Position numbers and translations under genes: made by a program
In this document: piece after piece, positions 9,356-16,924 of the stretch
How the letters are laid out: each line of letters opens with the position of its first letter
Numbering within the stretch: the first letter of the stretch is position 1
Assembly (NCBI GenBank): GCA_015056915.1
Contig: SVFK01000019.1
Coordinates: 1 to 38,841, forward strand
DNA from: Lachnospiraceae bacterium
GTDB lineage: Bacteria > Bacillota > Clostridia > Lachnospirales > Lachnospiraceae
Reading direction: 5' to 3'
Length of the DNA stretch: 38,841 nucleotides
The notes under the pieces: model-generated
The model's input: only the letters and a program-made list of their open reading frames with translations
Told to the model about the DNA's origin: nothing
Databases searched by the model: none

Positions 9356-9631
9356 ATGAACAAAACAGAATTAGTTGCAGCTATCGCTGATCAGGCTGGT
9401 ATTTCTAAGAAAGATGCAGAGAAGGCTTTAAAGGCTTTTACAGATGTTGTTGCTGAAGAATTAAAGAAAGGTGAGAAGGTTCAGTTAGTTGGCTTCGGTA
9501 CTTTTGAAGTATCCGAGAGAGCAGCAAGAGAAGGTAGAAATCCTGCTACTTTACAGCCTATTACTATTCCTGCTTCCAAGGCACCTAAGTTCAAAGCTGG
9601 TAAGGCTTTAAAGGATATGATGAACGCATAA
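9356..9631 (+). CDS. hup: HU family nucleoid protein
   Basis: A 91-residue histone-like protein that bends DNA without strong sequence preference. It begins MNKTELVAAIA, has the dimerisation helices, the GFGTFEV segment and the DNA-binding arm ending RNPATLQPI, and finishes FKAGKALKDMMN. Length and sequence are typical. The gene has an AGGAGGAG ribosome site, its own near-consensus promoter at 9254 and a strong terminator at 9651, so it is largely a separate, highly expressed unit inside the sporulation/division cluster. Codon choice is biased, as expected for high expression. Confidence 0.96.
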   Translation: MNKTELVAAIADQAGISKKDAEKALKAFTDVVAEELKKGEKVQLVGFGTFEVSERAAREGRNPATLQPITIPASKAPKFKAGKALKDMMNA

Positions 9632-9650
9632 GTAAATCATAGATTTCTTC

Positions 9651-9680
9651 AGAGAACCTGTAAAGGTTCTCTGTTTTTTT
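9651..9680 (+). terminator. terminator after hup
   Basis: A 9-bp perfect stem AGAGAACCT / AGGTTCTCT with a GTAA loop, then G and seven Ts. It probably limits read-through from the strong HU promoter into rqcP. Confidence 0.9.
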
Positions 9681-9706
9681 GCTTTATAGGATGAGGTGAG
9701 ACGAAA

Positions 9707-9946
9707 ATGAGATTAGACAAATATTTAAAGGTTTCAAGACTAATAAAGAGGCGTACCGTTGCAAATGAAGCCTGCGACAGTGGACGTGTTATGATTAATG
9801 ACAAGCCTGCCAAAGCATCTGCGAATGTAAAGGAAGGCGATATTATTACCATTTCCTTTGGCAATAAAGAGGTTAAGGTAGAAGTTCTTGATGTGCAGGA
9901 AACTGTTAAAAAGGAAGAAGCAAAGGAATTGTTCCGCTATTTATAA
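9707..9946 (+). CDS. rqcP: S4-domain RNA-binding protein RqcP (YabO/HslR family)
   Basis: A 79-residue protein made almost wholly of one S4 RNA-binding domain. It begins MRLDKYLKVSRLIKRRT, the S4 signature, and continues with GRVMINDKPAK. The Bacillus orthologue RqcP (YabO) acts in ribosome quality control, working with RqcH on obstructed 50S subunits and adding alanine tails. The gene order mazG-hup-rqcP-yabP supports orthology. The ribosome site is GAGGTGA at 9692-9698. Function is inferred from the family. Confidence 0.9.
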   Translation: MRLDKYLKVSRLIKRRTVANEACDSGRVMINDKPAKASANVKEGDIITISFGNKEVKVEVLDVQETVKKEEAKELFRYL

Positions 9947-10075
9947 ATCACATAAATGAGATGATGCTTTTTTGAAAATTCATTCATGAAATAAAGTCTC
10001 CTCTAATATAATGTATCAGATAGAGCTTCCGAGATGTTAAATCAATGCGGTTGCTTAAGTATTGGAGGAGATTCT

Positions 10076-10363
10076 ATGGAGGAATTAAACGGAACCGGCC
10101 GTATGCATAAAGTCACAATGAGCAACCGAAGGACATGTACCATAAACGGTGTGAATGATGTATTGTCCTTTGATATACATGAAATCCTTCTGGAGACAGA
10201 ACAGGGAATGCTGATGATTAAAGGCAATGACTTGCATGTAAACAGGCTGACACTGGACAAAGGAGAGGTGGATGTGGACGGCAAGATTGACAGCTTTACC
10301 TATTCTGATGTGTCCGGCAGCAGCCACAAAAACGAATCTCTGCTTACCAAGCTATTCCGCTAA
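10076..10363 (+). CDS. yabP: sporulation protein YabP
   Basis: I choose ATG 10076, giving 95 residues, because GGAGGAG lies five bases before it; the longer frame from 10034 has no such site. The beta-rich protein, with tr(R/T)CTINGVNDVLSFDIHEILLETEQGMLMIKG, matches the YabP/YqfC family, mother-cell proteins needed for late sporulation in Bacillus. It lies 14 bases before yabQ and is surely co-transcribed with it. A C-terminal Ser/Lys-rich tail follows the conserved core. Confidence 0.88.
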   Translation: MEELNGTGRMHKVTMSNRRTCTINGVNDVLSFDIHEILLETEQGMLMIKGNDLHVNRLTLDKGEVDVDGKIDSFTYSDVSGSSHKNESLLTKLFR

Positions 10364-10377
10364 GGTGGGGCAAAGCT

Positions 10378-10845
10378 ATGGCAAGCGAAAACGTTTTCTT
10401 ATTTTATGCCCTGTTGATGGGCATTTTTATTACCTTCGTATATGATATCCTGCGTATTTTTCGCCGGGTCGTACCCCATGGCAATTTCCTGGTATCTCTC
10501 GAGGATATTGCCTTTTGGATTTATTGTGCAACAGAAGTATTCTTACTGATGTATCATGAGAGCAACGGCACTTTAAGGTGGTTTGCTATTTTGGGAGCCA
10601 TGGTGGGAATGCTTCTATATAAGAAGCTGGTAAGTGCATTTCTGGTAAAATATGTTTCTTTTCTTTTGCAAAAGCTTCTGATATTGTTAAGTAAAGTAAT
10701 GAGGATTTTATTAAAACCCTTTCGCTTTGTGGGGGGTAAAGCCTCGGGCGTAGCGGGGAAGGCAGTACGCAAGGGCAGAAGGGGCGGGCGCTTCATAAAA
10801 AAGAAGTTGACGTTCTTTTTGAAAGTGCTTAAAATGAATTTGTAG
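10378..10845 (+). CDS. yabQ: spore cortex biosynthesis protein YabQ
   Basis: A 155-residue membrane protein with hydrophobic segments at about 5-24, 41-60, 66-84 and 87-105 and a strongly basic C-terminal tail (GRRGGRFIKKKLTFF). The start (LLMGIFITFVYDILRIFRRV) is characteristic of YabQ, a forespore outer-membrane-side protein required for cortex formation in Bacillus. It sits directly behind yabP and before divIC, the usual arrangement. The ribosome site is GGTGGGG. Confidence 0.88.
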   Translation: MASENVFLFYALLMGIFITFVYDILRIFRRVVPHGNFLVSLEDIAFWIYCATEVFLLMYHESNGTLRWFAILGAMVGMLLYKKLVSAFLVKYVSFLLQKLLILLSKVMRILLKPFRFVGGKASGVAGKAVRKGRRGGRFIKKKLTFFLKVLKMNL

Positions 10846-10892
10846 GAAGTAATTGTGTGGAAGGGCATCTGCCGGGACTAATGGAGTAGATA

Positions 10893-11204
10893 ATGGCGAA
10901 GAAAAGAAAGGTTGCATATCGCAAGAGACAACAGAATAAGTTCAGTATGTTTCTGGTAGCGCTGGTCGTGCTGATGATTATGGTGGTTGTGGCTATAGAC
11001 AGAGTGGAACTGCAACGTAAAATAGATGAGCAGACAGCGCAGATAGCGGAGCTTCAGGTACAGAAGGAAGCCGAAGAGGTCAGGGCTGCTGAAATCGAGG
11101 AGTATCGCAAATATACCCAGACGAAACGATATGTAGAAGAGGTCGCCAAGGATAAGCTCGGACTGGTGTATGAAGGTGAGATTTTATTTAAAGAAGAAAA
11201 TTGA
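10893..11204 (+). CDS. divIC: septum formation initiator DivIC/FtsB
   Basis: A 103-residue bitopic division protein. A basic N-terminus (MAKKRKVAYRKRQQNK) precedes one membrane helix (about 18-36) and then a heptad-patterned coiled coil (about 37-70). The conserved C-terminal region ends YVEEVAKDKLGLVYEGEILFKEE. The extracellular coiled coil pairs with FtsL in the divisome. Position after yabQ and length fit DivIC. It is the last gene before a strong terminator, so the yab-divIC transcript ends here. Confidence 0.9.
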   Translation: MAKKRKVAYRKRQQNKFSMFLVALVVLMIMVVVAIDRVELQRKIDEQTAQIAELQVQKEAEEVRAAEIEEYRKYTQTKRYVEEVAKDKLGLVYEGEILFKEEN

Positions 11205-11206
11205 GA

Positions 11207-11245
11207 AAGCAGGCTAGGTTCAGGATGAACCCTCCTGCTTTTTTT
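11207..11245 (+). terminator. terminator after divIC
   Basis: The stem AAGCAGG / CCTGCTT encloses a second stem GGTTC / GAACC, and seven Ts follow. It separates divIC from the spoIIE-like gene. Confidence 0.9.
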
Positions 11246-11310
11246 GTCGCAAAAAATGAAGGCATTTCCAACCTGTTTTGACAAAAAATGAAAAAGCCCC
11301 TCACTATAAT
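11245..11310 (+). promoter_or_regulatory. putative Spo0A-activated promoter of the spoIIE-like gene
   Basis: TTGACA (11278-11283) and TATAAT (11305-11310) are perfect consensus hexamers separated by 21 bases. This is too far for normal sigma-A use but matches the known 21-bp spacing of the Spo0A-activated Bacillus spoIIE promoter. A Spo0A-box-like TGTCGCA (11245-11251; consensus TGTCGAA) lies upstream. The -35 region itself (TTTTGACAAAAA) resembles a degenerate box in the same orientation. The start codon is 67 bases downstream of the -10. Confidence 0.7.
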
Positions 11311-11376
11311 CAAGTGTACTGCGCCAAAGGGCACAGATGTGGTTGTGTAAAAAGCGTATAGAAAGGGGAGCTTATT

Positions 11377-12582
11377 ATGATTTTTACTATGGAGAGAAAT
11401 CAGTTAATAATAGAAAAGCAGGACAGACGAGAAAGGCAGTGTGCACAAGTATCTGAGCTGTGTAAACAGAGATTGCTGGGATATGCGGAAAGCTTTCATG
11501 AGCTTGCAAGAAGCCTTGACGGAAGCTTTGCGCCGGTGGCAGAAGACCGGCAAGGCGTGCTGGAGGCATGGAAATCTTGGGAGAACAGACAGGTCATCAG
11601 TACCAATTTAAAGGAAGTGGCGCAGATTATGACGCAGGTGGCAATGGAGGAGCTGTGGTATCAGCCCTTGGAGGATAGAAAGCGCAGACTGTTGCATCAT
11701 GCACTTCGTACAGAAGGAATCTATGCGGAAAATATTTGCTATCTGCCTAATGAAAAGGGGCGCAAAGCCATCGGAATGACGCTTTTCACAGATAAAAAGG
11801 GAGGAATTCCCGCAACAGAGATATCGGACATGCTCTCTGTAATCTTAAAACAACAATTTCAGACATCTGTTACCAGTCCCTATCTGGTAGACCAGAACCG
11901 AAGAAGCTTTGTCTTTGTGGAAGAGGCACGGTATATTGCTTTGACAGGCTTCTCAAAAGCGGTAAAAGAAAGCGAAACAATATCAGGGGACAATTATTCT
12001 GTTATAGAGTCAGAAAAAGGTAAAATGACGATTCTGTTATCGGATGGCACCGGTTCCGGTGAACAGGCAAATGCAGACAGTGGAAAGGTTCTGGATTTGA
12101 TGGAGAAAATGTTGGAAGCCGGTTTTAGTACGGAGGCAGCGGTGAATATGGTCAATGCCGCGATGTTTGCCACGGGGGAGGAGTATAATCACCCCACCTT
12201 GGATATTTGTACACTGGATCTGTATCAGGGGCATTGCGATATCTGCAAAGTAGGCGGTGCGGCTACCTTTATAAAGCGGGAACAACAGGTGGAGGAGATT
12301 TCCGGGGGAACGCTTCCGCTTGGTATTTTTCAAAATGTGCAGGTGCAAACACTCCATCGGCAATTGGAGGATGGGGATTACCTGATTTTCATGACGGACG
12401 GCGTACTGGATGCTCTGGAAGGAAATGACTGTGAGGCACTGATGCAGGAAGCGATTCGCGGAATTAACGAGCGGAATCCGCAGGAGATTGCAGAAAGGCT
12501 GATACAACAGGTACTCTGTCATTGCGGAGGTCGTATTCTTGATGATATGACTATTCTGGTAGTGGGAATCTGGGAAAACTGA
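11377..12582 (+). CDS. SpoIIE-type serine phosphatase lacking the membrane domain
   Basis: A 401-residue PP2C-type phosphatase. The metal-binding aspartates are all visible: LLSDGTGSGE (D223), MTDGVLDALE (D341) and DDMTILVVG (D389-D390). Residues 1-200 carry charged helices and the regulatory region next to the phosphatase. In Bacillus, SpoIIE (about 827 residues with ten membrane helices) activates sigma-F by dephosphorylating SpoIIAA. Here no membrane segment is present. There is no space for one either, because the divIC terminator and the promoter lie just upstream and GGGGAG precedes the ATG. Gene order (divIC, this gene, tilS) identifies it as the spoIIE-position gene. It could be a soluble SpoIIE or a related phosphatase. 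Confidence 0.85.
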   Translation: MIFTMERNQLIIEKQDRRERQCAQVSELCKQRLLGYAESFHELARSLDGSFAPVAEDRQGVLEAWKSWENRQVISTNLKEVAQIMTQVAMEELWYQPLEDRKRRLLHHALRTEGIYAENICYLPNEKGRKAIGMTLFTDKKGGIPATEISDMLSVILKQQFQTSVTSPYLVDQNRRSFVFVEEARYIALTGFSKAVKESETISGDNYSVIESEKGKMTILLSDGTGSGEQANADSGKVLDLMEKMLEAGFSTEAAVNMVNAAMFATGEEYNHPTLDICTLDLYQGHCDICKVGGAATFIKREQQVEEISGGTLPLGIFQNVQVQTLHRQLEDGDYLIFMTDGVLDALEGNDCEALMQEAIRGINERNPQEIAERLIQQVLCHCGGRILDDMTILVVGIWEN

Positions 12583-12602
12583 GACAGGCAGGAAACGTGC
12601 AG

Positions 12603-12631
12603 ATGCCCAAAAGTACTTGATTTTTGGGCAT
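12603..12631 (+). other. hairpin between spoIIE-like gene and tilS
   Basis: A perfect 10-bp stem ATGCCCAAAA / TTTTGGGCAT with a 9-base loop, about 20 bases after the phosphatase stop. No U-tract follows, so it may be an mRNA end-protecting or partial-termination hairpin. It precedes a tilS start with no obvious ribosome site. Confidence 0.55.
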
Positions 12632-12653
12632 GGATACGGTACATTTATAGCAT

Positions 12654-14210
12654 ATGAAAGCGAAACAGTTGACAGAAGAAAAAGTGTTTGCATTCATGCG
12701 TAAGCACCATATGCTGGAGCCCGGAGAACGGGTTGTTGCAGGAATCTCAGGAGGGGCAGACTCTGTTTGCCTCTTATTTGTGTTGATGGAATGGGCCCAA
12801 AGAGTGCCCCTGCAGCTGGCAGTGGTACACGTAAATCACAGTATTCGTCCCGAAGCTGTACAGGATGCTGCCTATGTGGAGACGTTGTGCAGAGAACATG
12901 ACCTGCCCTTTTACCTTATTGAGGAGGATGTACGGCAGCAGGCGGCTATCCACAAATGCTCTGAAGAAGATATGGGGCGCAGAGTTCGCTATGAAGCCTT
13001 TCAGCGTGTGGCACAGGAATTTGGCGCGGACAAGATTGCGGTTGCTCACAACTGTAACGACTGCAGCGAGACCATGCTTTTTCATCTGTTTCGGGGAAGC
13101 GGCATCAAGGGCTTGTGCGGCATTCGCCCTGTAAGAGAAAATATTATTCGTCCGCTATTGTGTCTGGAGCGAGTAGAAATTGAAAATTATCTACAGGAGC
13201 AGGGAATATCCTATTGTGAGGATGCGACCAACCATTCGGATGATTACACCAGAAATCGTATCCGACATCATATTCTGCCCTATATTGAAAAGGAAATCGT
13301 ATCGGGCAGTGTGCAGCATATGGCACAGACAGCGGAAATGCTTGCGGAGACGGAGGACTATTTGGAGCAGCAGACACGTGCAGTAATCAAGAAGTGTACA
13401 AGTGCTCCGGCAGAGAATGTGCCGGAGGAGGCCCGGCAGCAGACCTGCGGAGAAAGTGCGGTATGGTCCGTATCGGTTAATGCGCTATTGGAGAACCACC
13501 CGGCGATTCAAAAGCGAGTACTTCACACCTTGCTCAAAAACCTCTCTCCCAATCAGAGGGATATCTCCCACGTACATGTACAGGCTTTGAGGGGATTATT
13601 TACGGGAGAAGGGAATCGAGAGGTACATCTGCCCTATGGGATTCATTGCAGAAGAGAATATGACACGGTAGTGCTGGAGCGCATATCGGCGGAAAAGACT
13701 CAGACCGCTGCTGCGGATAATCAGGAGAAGGAATTAACGACTCTTATGCAAAAGATGATTCTGCAGCTGCCCACAGAGGACACCTTGCGTAGCAATCCCC
13801 GGTGGGAAAGAGTAATTCTGCTGGAGGATGGCACAGAATTCCATTTTAGCATCCTGCAAAAGGAGGATACTTTTTCTGAAATTCCCCGAAATGAGTATAC
13901 GAAATGGTTTGACTATGATAGAATAAAAGGATGTATGGAGCTGAGACAGCGACAAACTGGGGATTATCTCACGTTTGCGGACGGACAGGGCAACATTAGG
14001 CGCAAATCCCTGAAGGAATACATGATTTCACAAAAAATCCCTCGTAAGTTGCGGGATTGTCTGCCGCTTTTGGCGGAAGCAGAACATGTAATATGGCTAC
14101 CGGGTTACCGGATTAGCGAGTATTATAAAATTAGAGAGAATACAAAACACATTTTACAGGTACAATTAATAAGAAAAGCGTGTACCAAGGTTAAGACGGA
14201 GGAAGAATAA
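12654..14210 (+). CDS. tilS: tRNA(Ile)-lysidine synthetase TilS
   Basis: A 518-residue N-type ATP pyrophosphatase that converts cytidine 34 of tRNA-Ile(CAU) to lysidine, allowing AUA decoding. The PP-loop SGGADS is at residues 32-37, followed by VVHVNHSIR, DMGRRVRYEAF, VAHNCNDCSETMLFHLFRGSG and DATNHSDDYTRNRIRHHILP, all family hallmarks. The C-terminal tRNA-binding domains follow (about 390-510). No clear Shine-Dalgarno site precedes the ATG, and a hairpin ends 22 bases upstream. The stop overlaps the ATG of hpt by one base, so the two are coupled. Confidence 0.94.
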   Translation: MKAKQLTEEKVFAFMRKHHMLEPGERVVAGISGGADSVCLLFVLMEWAQRVPLQLAVVHVNHSIRPEAVQDAAYVETLCREHDLPFYLIEEDVRQQAAIHKCSEEDMGRRVRYEAFQRVAQEFGADKIAVAHNCNDCSETMLFHLFRGSGIKGLCGIRPVRENIIRPLLCLERVEIENYLQEQGISYCEDATNHSDDYTRNRIRHHILPYIEKEIVSGSVQHMAQTAEMLAETEDYLEQQTRAVIKKCTSAPAENVPEEARQQTCGESAVWSVSVNALLENHPAIQKRVLHTLLKNLSPNQRDISHVHVQALRGLFTGEGNREVHLPYGIHCRREYDTVVLERISAEKTQTAAADNQEKELTTLMQKMILQLPTEDTLRSNPRWERVILLEDGTEFHFSILQKEDTFSEIPRNEYTKWFDYDRIKGCMELRQRQTGDYLTFADGQGNIRRKSLKEYMISQKIPRKLRDCLPLLAEAEHVIWLPGYRISEYYKIRENTKHILQVQLIRKACTKVKTEEE

Positions 14211-14734
14211 TGGCAGAGCATATAAGAGTACTATTAGCTGAGGACGAGGTTGACAAGCGTATTCAGGAAATCGGAGCACAGATTAGCAAGGATTATGAGG
14301 GCAAGCAGGTACACCTTGTATGTGTATTAAAGGGCGGAAGCTTCTTTATGTGTGAGCTGGCAAAAAGAATTACCGTTCCGGTATCTCTGGATTTCATGTC
14401 TGTGTCCAGCTACGGAGGCGACACAAAGTCCAGCGGTGTTGTAAAAATCGTGAAGGATTTGGACGAATCCCTGAAGGATAAGCACGTAATTGTTGTGGAG
14501 GATATTGTGGACAGCGGAAGAACCTTAAGCTATCTGCTGGAAATGCTTCGGGACAGAGGGCCTGCTTCTATGCGTTTATGTACTCTCTTGGATAAGCCTG
14601 ACAGAAGAGTGGTTGATGTAAATGTAGATTATACGGGATTTTCCATTCCCGATGAATTTGTAGTCGGCTATGGACTGGATTATGATCAGAAATATCGCAA
14701 CTTGCCTTATATTGGTATTGTGGAGTTCGATTAA
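14210..14734 (+). CDS. hpt: hypoxanthine phosphoribosyltransferase
   Basis: A 174-residue purine salvage enzyme making IMP or GMP from hypoxanthine or guanine and PRPP. The PRPP-binding loop VIVVEDIVDSGRTL is near residues 93-106, with VLKGGSFFMCELAKR upstream and DFMSVSSYGG forming the flexible loop. It overlaps tilS by one base and precedes ftsH by 50 bases, the conserved Firmicute arrangement tilS-hpt-ftsH. The ribosome site GGAGGA lies within the end of tilS. Confidence 0.95.
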   Translation: MAEHIRVLLAEDEVDKRIQEIGAQISKDYEGKQVHLVCVLKGGSFFMCELAKRITVPVSLDFMSVSSYGGDTKSSGVVKIVKDLDESLKDKHVIVVEDIVDSGRTLSYLLEMLRDRGPASMRLCTLLDKPDRRVVDVNVDYTGFSIPDEFVVGYGLDYDQKYRNLPYIGIVEFD

Positions 14735-14784
14735 GAATACGAAAAGGTATTTTGTGAAGAAAATTATTTAGGAGGCTCGTAAAG

Positions 14785-16614
14785 TTGAAACAGAGCGGCA
14801 GAGGTATTAACTCATATTTTATTTTGATAGGATTATTATTGCTTGTAATCTGGACCATGAATTTCTTGAGCAGCAAGACCATGGAGGATTACAGCAGGGC
14901 GGAGCTGATAGCAGATTTGGACGCAGGAAATGTAGTTACTGCGGTAGTTTATCCCAATGAAGAAGCGCCTACCGGCTATTTGGATATTGAGCTGAAAAAC
15001 GGCAATGACAGAAGATTATATGCTACAGATATTACGGAGTTGGAAACCCTCGTGAGAGAACACGGTGTGGACCCGGTGGTGGCAGACGTACAGGGTGAGA
15101 GTTGGTTCCTTACCACTTTGTTACCCATCATTATCGTGCTAGTGGTAGGAGTATTCCTGTTTATGATGATGAATGCCCAAAATGCCAACAGTGCCGGCTC
15201 CAAAATGATGAATTTTGGTAAGAGTCGTGCCAAGATGACTATGGGCGATAAGAACATGAATTTCAATCAGGTGGCAGGTCTGAAGGAAGAGAAGGAAGAA
15301 TTAGCAGAAATCGTTGAATTTTTAAAGGACCCTGCCAAATTTACCAAGGTGGGTGCCCGTATCCCCAAGGGTGTATTGCTGGAGGGCCCTCCCGGAACAG
15401 GTAAGACCTTACTGGGTAAGGCTGTGGCAGGAGAAGCCGGTGTTCCTTTCTTTAGTATCTCCGGTTCTGATTTTGTGGAAATGTATGTTGGTGTAGGAGC
15501 ATCCCGTGTGCGTGATTTGTTTGCGGAAGCCAAGAAAAACGCACCCTGTATTGTATTTATTGATGAGATTGATGCGGTGGCCAGACGTCGTGGTACCGGT
15601 ATGGGCGGCGGACACGATGAAAGAGAGCAGACACTGAATCAGCTTTTGGTGGAAATGGACGGTTTTGGCGCAAATGAAGGCATTATTGTAATGGCAGCCA
15701 CTAACCGTGTAGATATTCTGGACCCTGCGATTATGCGTCCCGGACGATTTGACCGTAAGGTGGCAGTAGGAACCCCTGATGTAGGTGGGCGTGAAGAGAT
15801 TCTGAGGGTACATGCCAAGAATAAGCCTTTGGGAGAAGATGTGGATTTGGAGCAGATCGCCAGAACCACGGCCGGCTTTACCGGAGCAGACCTGGAGAAT
15901 CTATTAAATGAGGCAGCAATTAATGCCGCAAAAGCCGGCAAATCCTACCTGATGCAGGAGGATATCAAGAAGGCATTTATCAAGGTTGGAATCGGCGCGG
16001 AGAAAAAGAGCCGTATTATTTCCGACAAAGAGAAGAAAATTACTGCATACCACGAGGCAGGTCATGCGATTTTATTCCATGTACTCCCTGATGTGGGACC
16101 TGTATACACGGTATCTATTATTCCCACCGGTCTTGGCGCGGCAGGTTATACCATGCCCCTGCCGGCAAAGGATGAGATGTTTCTGACCAAGAGCCATATG
16201 CTTCAGGATATAATGGTATCTCTGGGCGGACGTATTGCAGAGGAAATTATTTTCAAGGATATTACTACCGGAGCCTCCAGTGATATTAAGAAGGCTACCA
16301 AGGTGGCACGTCGCATGGTGACCCGCTTTGGTATGTCTGATAATATTGGTGTAGTCTGCTATGATGACGATGATGATGAAGTATTTATCGGACGTGATCT
16401 GGCACATGCCAAATCCCACAGTGAAGCAATCTCAGGACAGATTGATCAAGAGGTAAAGGATATTATTGATGATTGCTACGCACAGGCAAAGGAAATTATT
16501 ATAAAGCACGAGGATGTCCTTCATAAATGTGCAGAGCTCTTGCTTGAGAAGGAGAAGATTAGCAGAGACGAGTTTGAAGCATTGTTTGCAGAAGAAGCAG
16601 CAGAAGAAGTGTAA
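14785..16614 (+). CDS. ftsH: ATP-dependent zinc metalloprotease FtsH
   Basis: A 609-residue membrane AAA+ protease that degrades unfolded and regulatory membrane or cytosolic proteins. It starts with TTG at 14785 behind an AGGAGG site. Two N-terminal membrane helices (about 10-27 and 110-133) flank the small external domain. The AAA module has Walker A GPPGTGKT from residue 201, Walker [11 protein letters not shown] and the SRH region [20 protein letters not shown]. The zinc site HEAGH is at 423-427. Length and order are normal. It ends the conserved cluster. Confidence 0.96.
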   Translation: MKQSGRGINSYFILIGLLLLVIWTMNFLSSKTMEDYSRAELIADLDAGNVVTAVVYPNEEAPTGYLDIELKNGNDRRLYATDITELETLVREHGVDPVVADVQGESWFLTTLLPIIIVLVVGVFLFMMMNAQNANSAGSKMMNFGKSRAKMTMGDKNMNFNQVAGLKEEKEELAEIVEFLKDPAKFTKVGARIPKGVLLEGPPGTGKTLLGKAVAGEAGVPFFSISGSDFVEMYVGVGASRVRDLFAEAKKNAPCIVFIDEIDAVARRRGTGMGGGHDEREQTLNQLLVEMDGFGANEGIIVMAATNRVDILDPAIMRPGRFDRKVAVGTPDVGGREEILRVHAKNKPLGEDVDLEQIARTTAGFTGADLENLLNEAAINAAKAGKSYLMQEDIKKAFIKVGIGAEKKSRIISDKEKKITAYHEAGHAILFHVLPDVGPVYTVSIIPTGLGAAGYTMPLPAKDEMFLTKSHMLQDIMVSLGGRIAEEIIFKDITTGASSDIKKATKVARRMVTRFGMSDNIGVVCYDDDDDEVFIGRDLAHAKSHSEAISGQIDQEVKDIIDDCYAQAKEIIIKHEDVLHKCAELLLEKEKISRDEFEALFAEEAAEEV

Positions 16615-16825
16615 ACAACTTTTCAGACAGCTTACAGGGTAATTTGGTGGAATCGCACAACAGAGCATTGTCAAAAATGCACAAAAACAAATGAAAGCTT
16701 TTGTAATGTTTGTTAATTATGAGAATAGTCAAAGTGGTTGGGTCATGATATTATAATATTCGTAACCCCCCCCAATACATTATATAGTTTTTTGCTATAC
16801 CCCATAAGAAGAAATACCTTCTCTA

Positions 16826-16856
16826 AAAAGGACAGCCTCTAAAAGCTGTCTTTTTT
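16826..16856 (+). terminator. terminator upstream of the GH13 gene
   Basis: A stem GACAGC / GCTGTC with loop CTCTAAAA, flanked by AAAAG and TTTTTT, so it could act in both directions. It lies about 210 bases after the ftsH stop. Confidence 0.8.
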
Positions 16857-16858
16857 AC

Positions 16859-16887
16859 TGTTCAAACGCTGTAAAAAAGGTTATAAT
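16859..16887 (+). promoter_or_regulatory. probable promoter of the 702-residue GH13 gene
   Basis: A perfect TATAAT at 16882-16887 has a weak -35 (TGTTCA, 16859-16864) 17 bases before it. The start codon is 37 bases downstream with AGAAAGG as ribosome site. A weak -35 would fit activator control. Confidence 0.5.
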
Positions 16888-16924
16888 ATAAGAGGTGGAA
16901 AATAGATAGAAAGGCTTTGTTATA

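Larger units (their letters stand above)
16615..16924. other. intergenic region between ftsH and the 702-residue GH13 gene
   Basis: About 310 bases without a gene. They contain a TATAAT-like AT-rich patch near 16750, a run of eight Cs at 16766-16773, a terminator at 16826-16856 and a promoter at 16859-16887. No open frame or RNA gene is recognised. Confidence 0.6.

Noticed and set aside
12037..12693. 218-residue minus-strand open frame
   Set aside because: It is antisense to the SpoIIE-like phosphatase catalytic domain and covers the tilS start. No family resemblance is seen.
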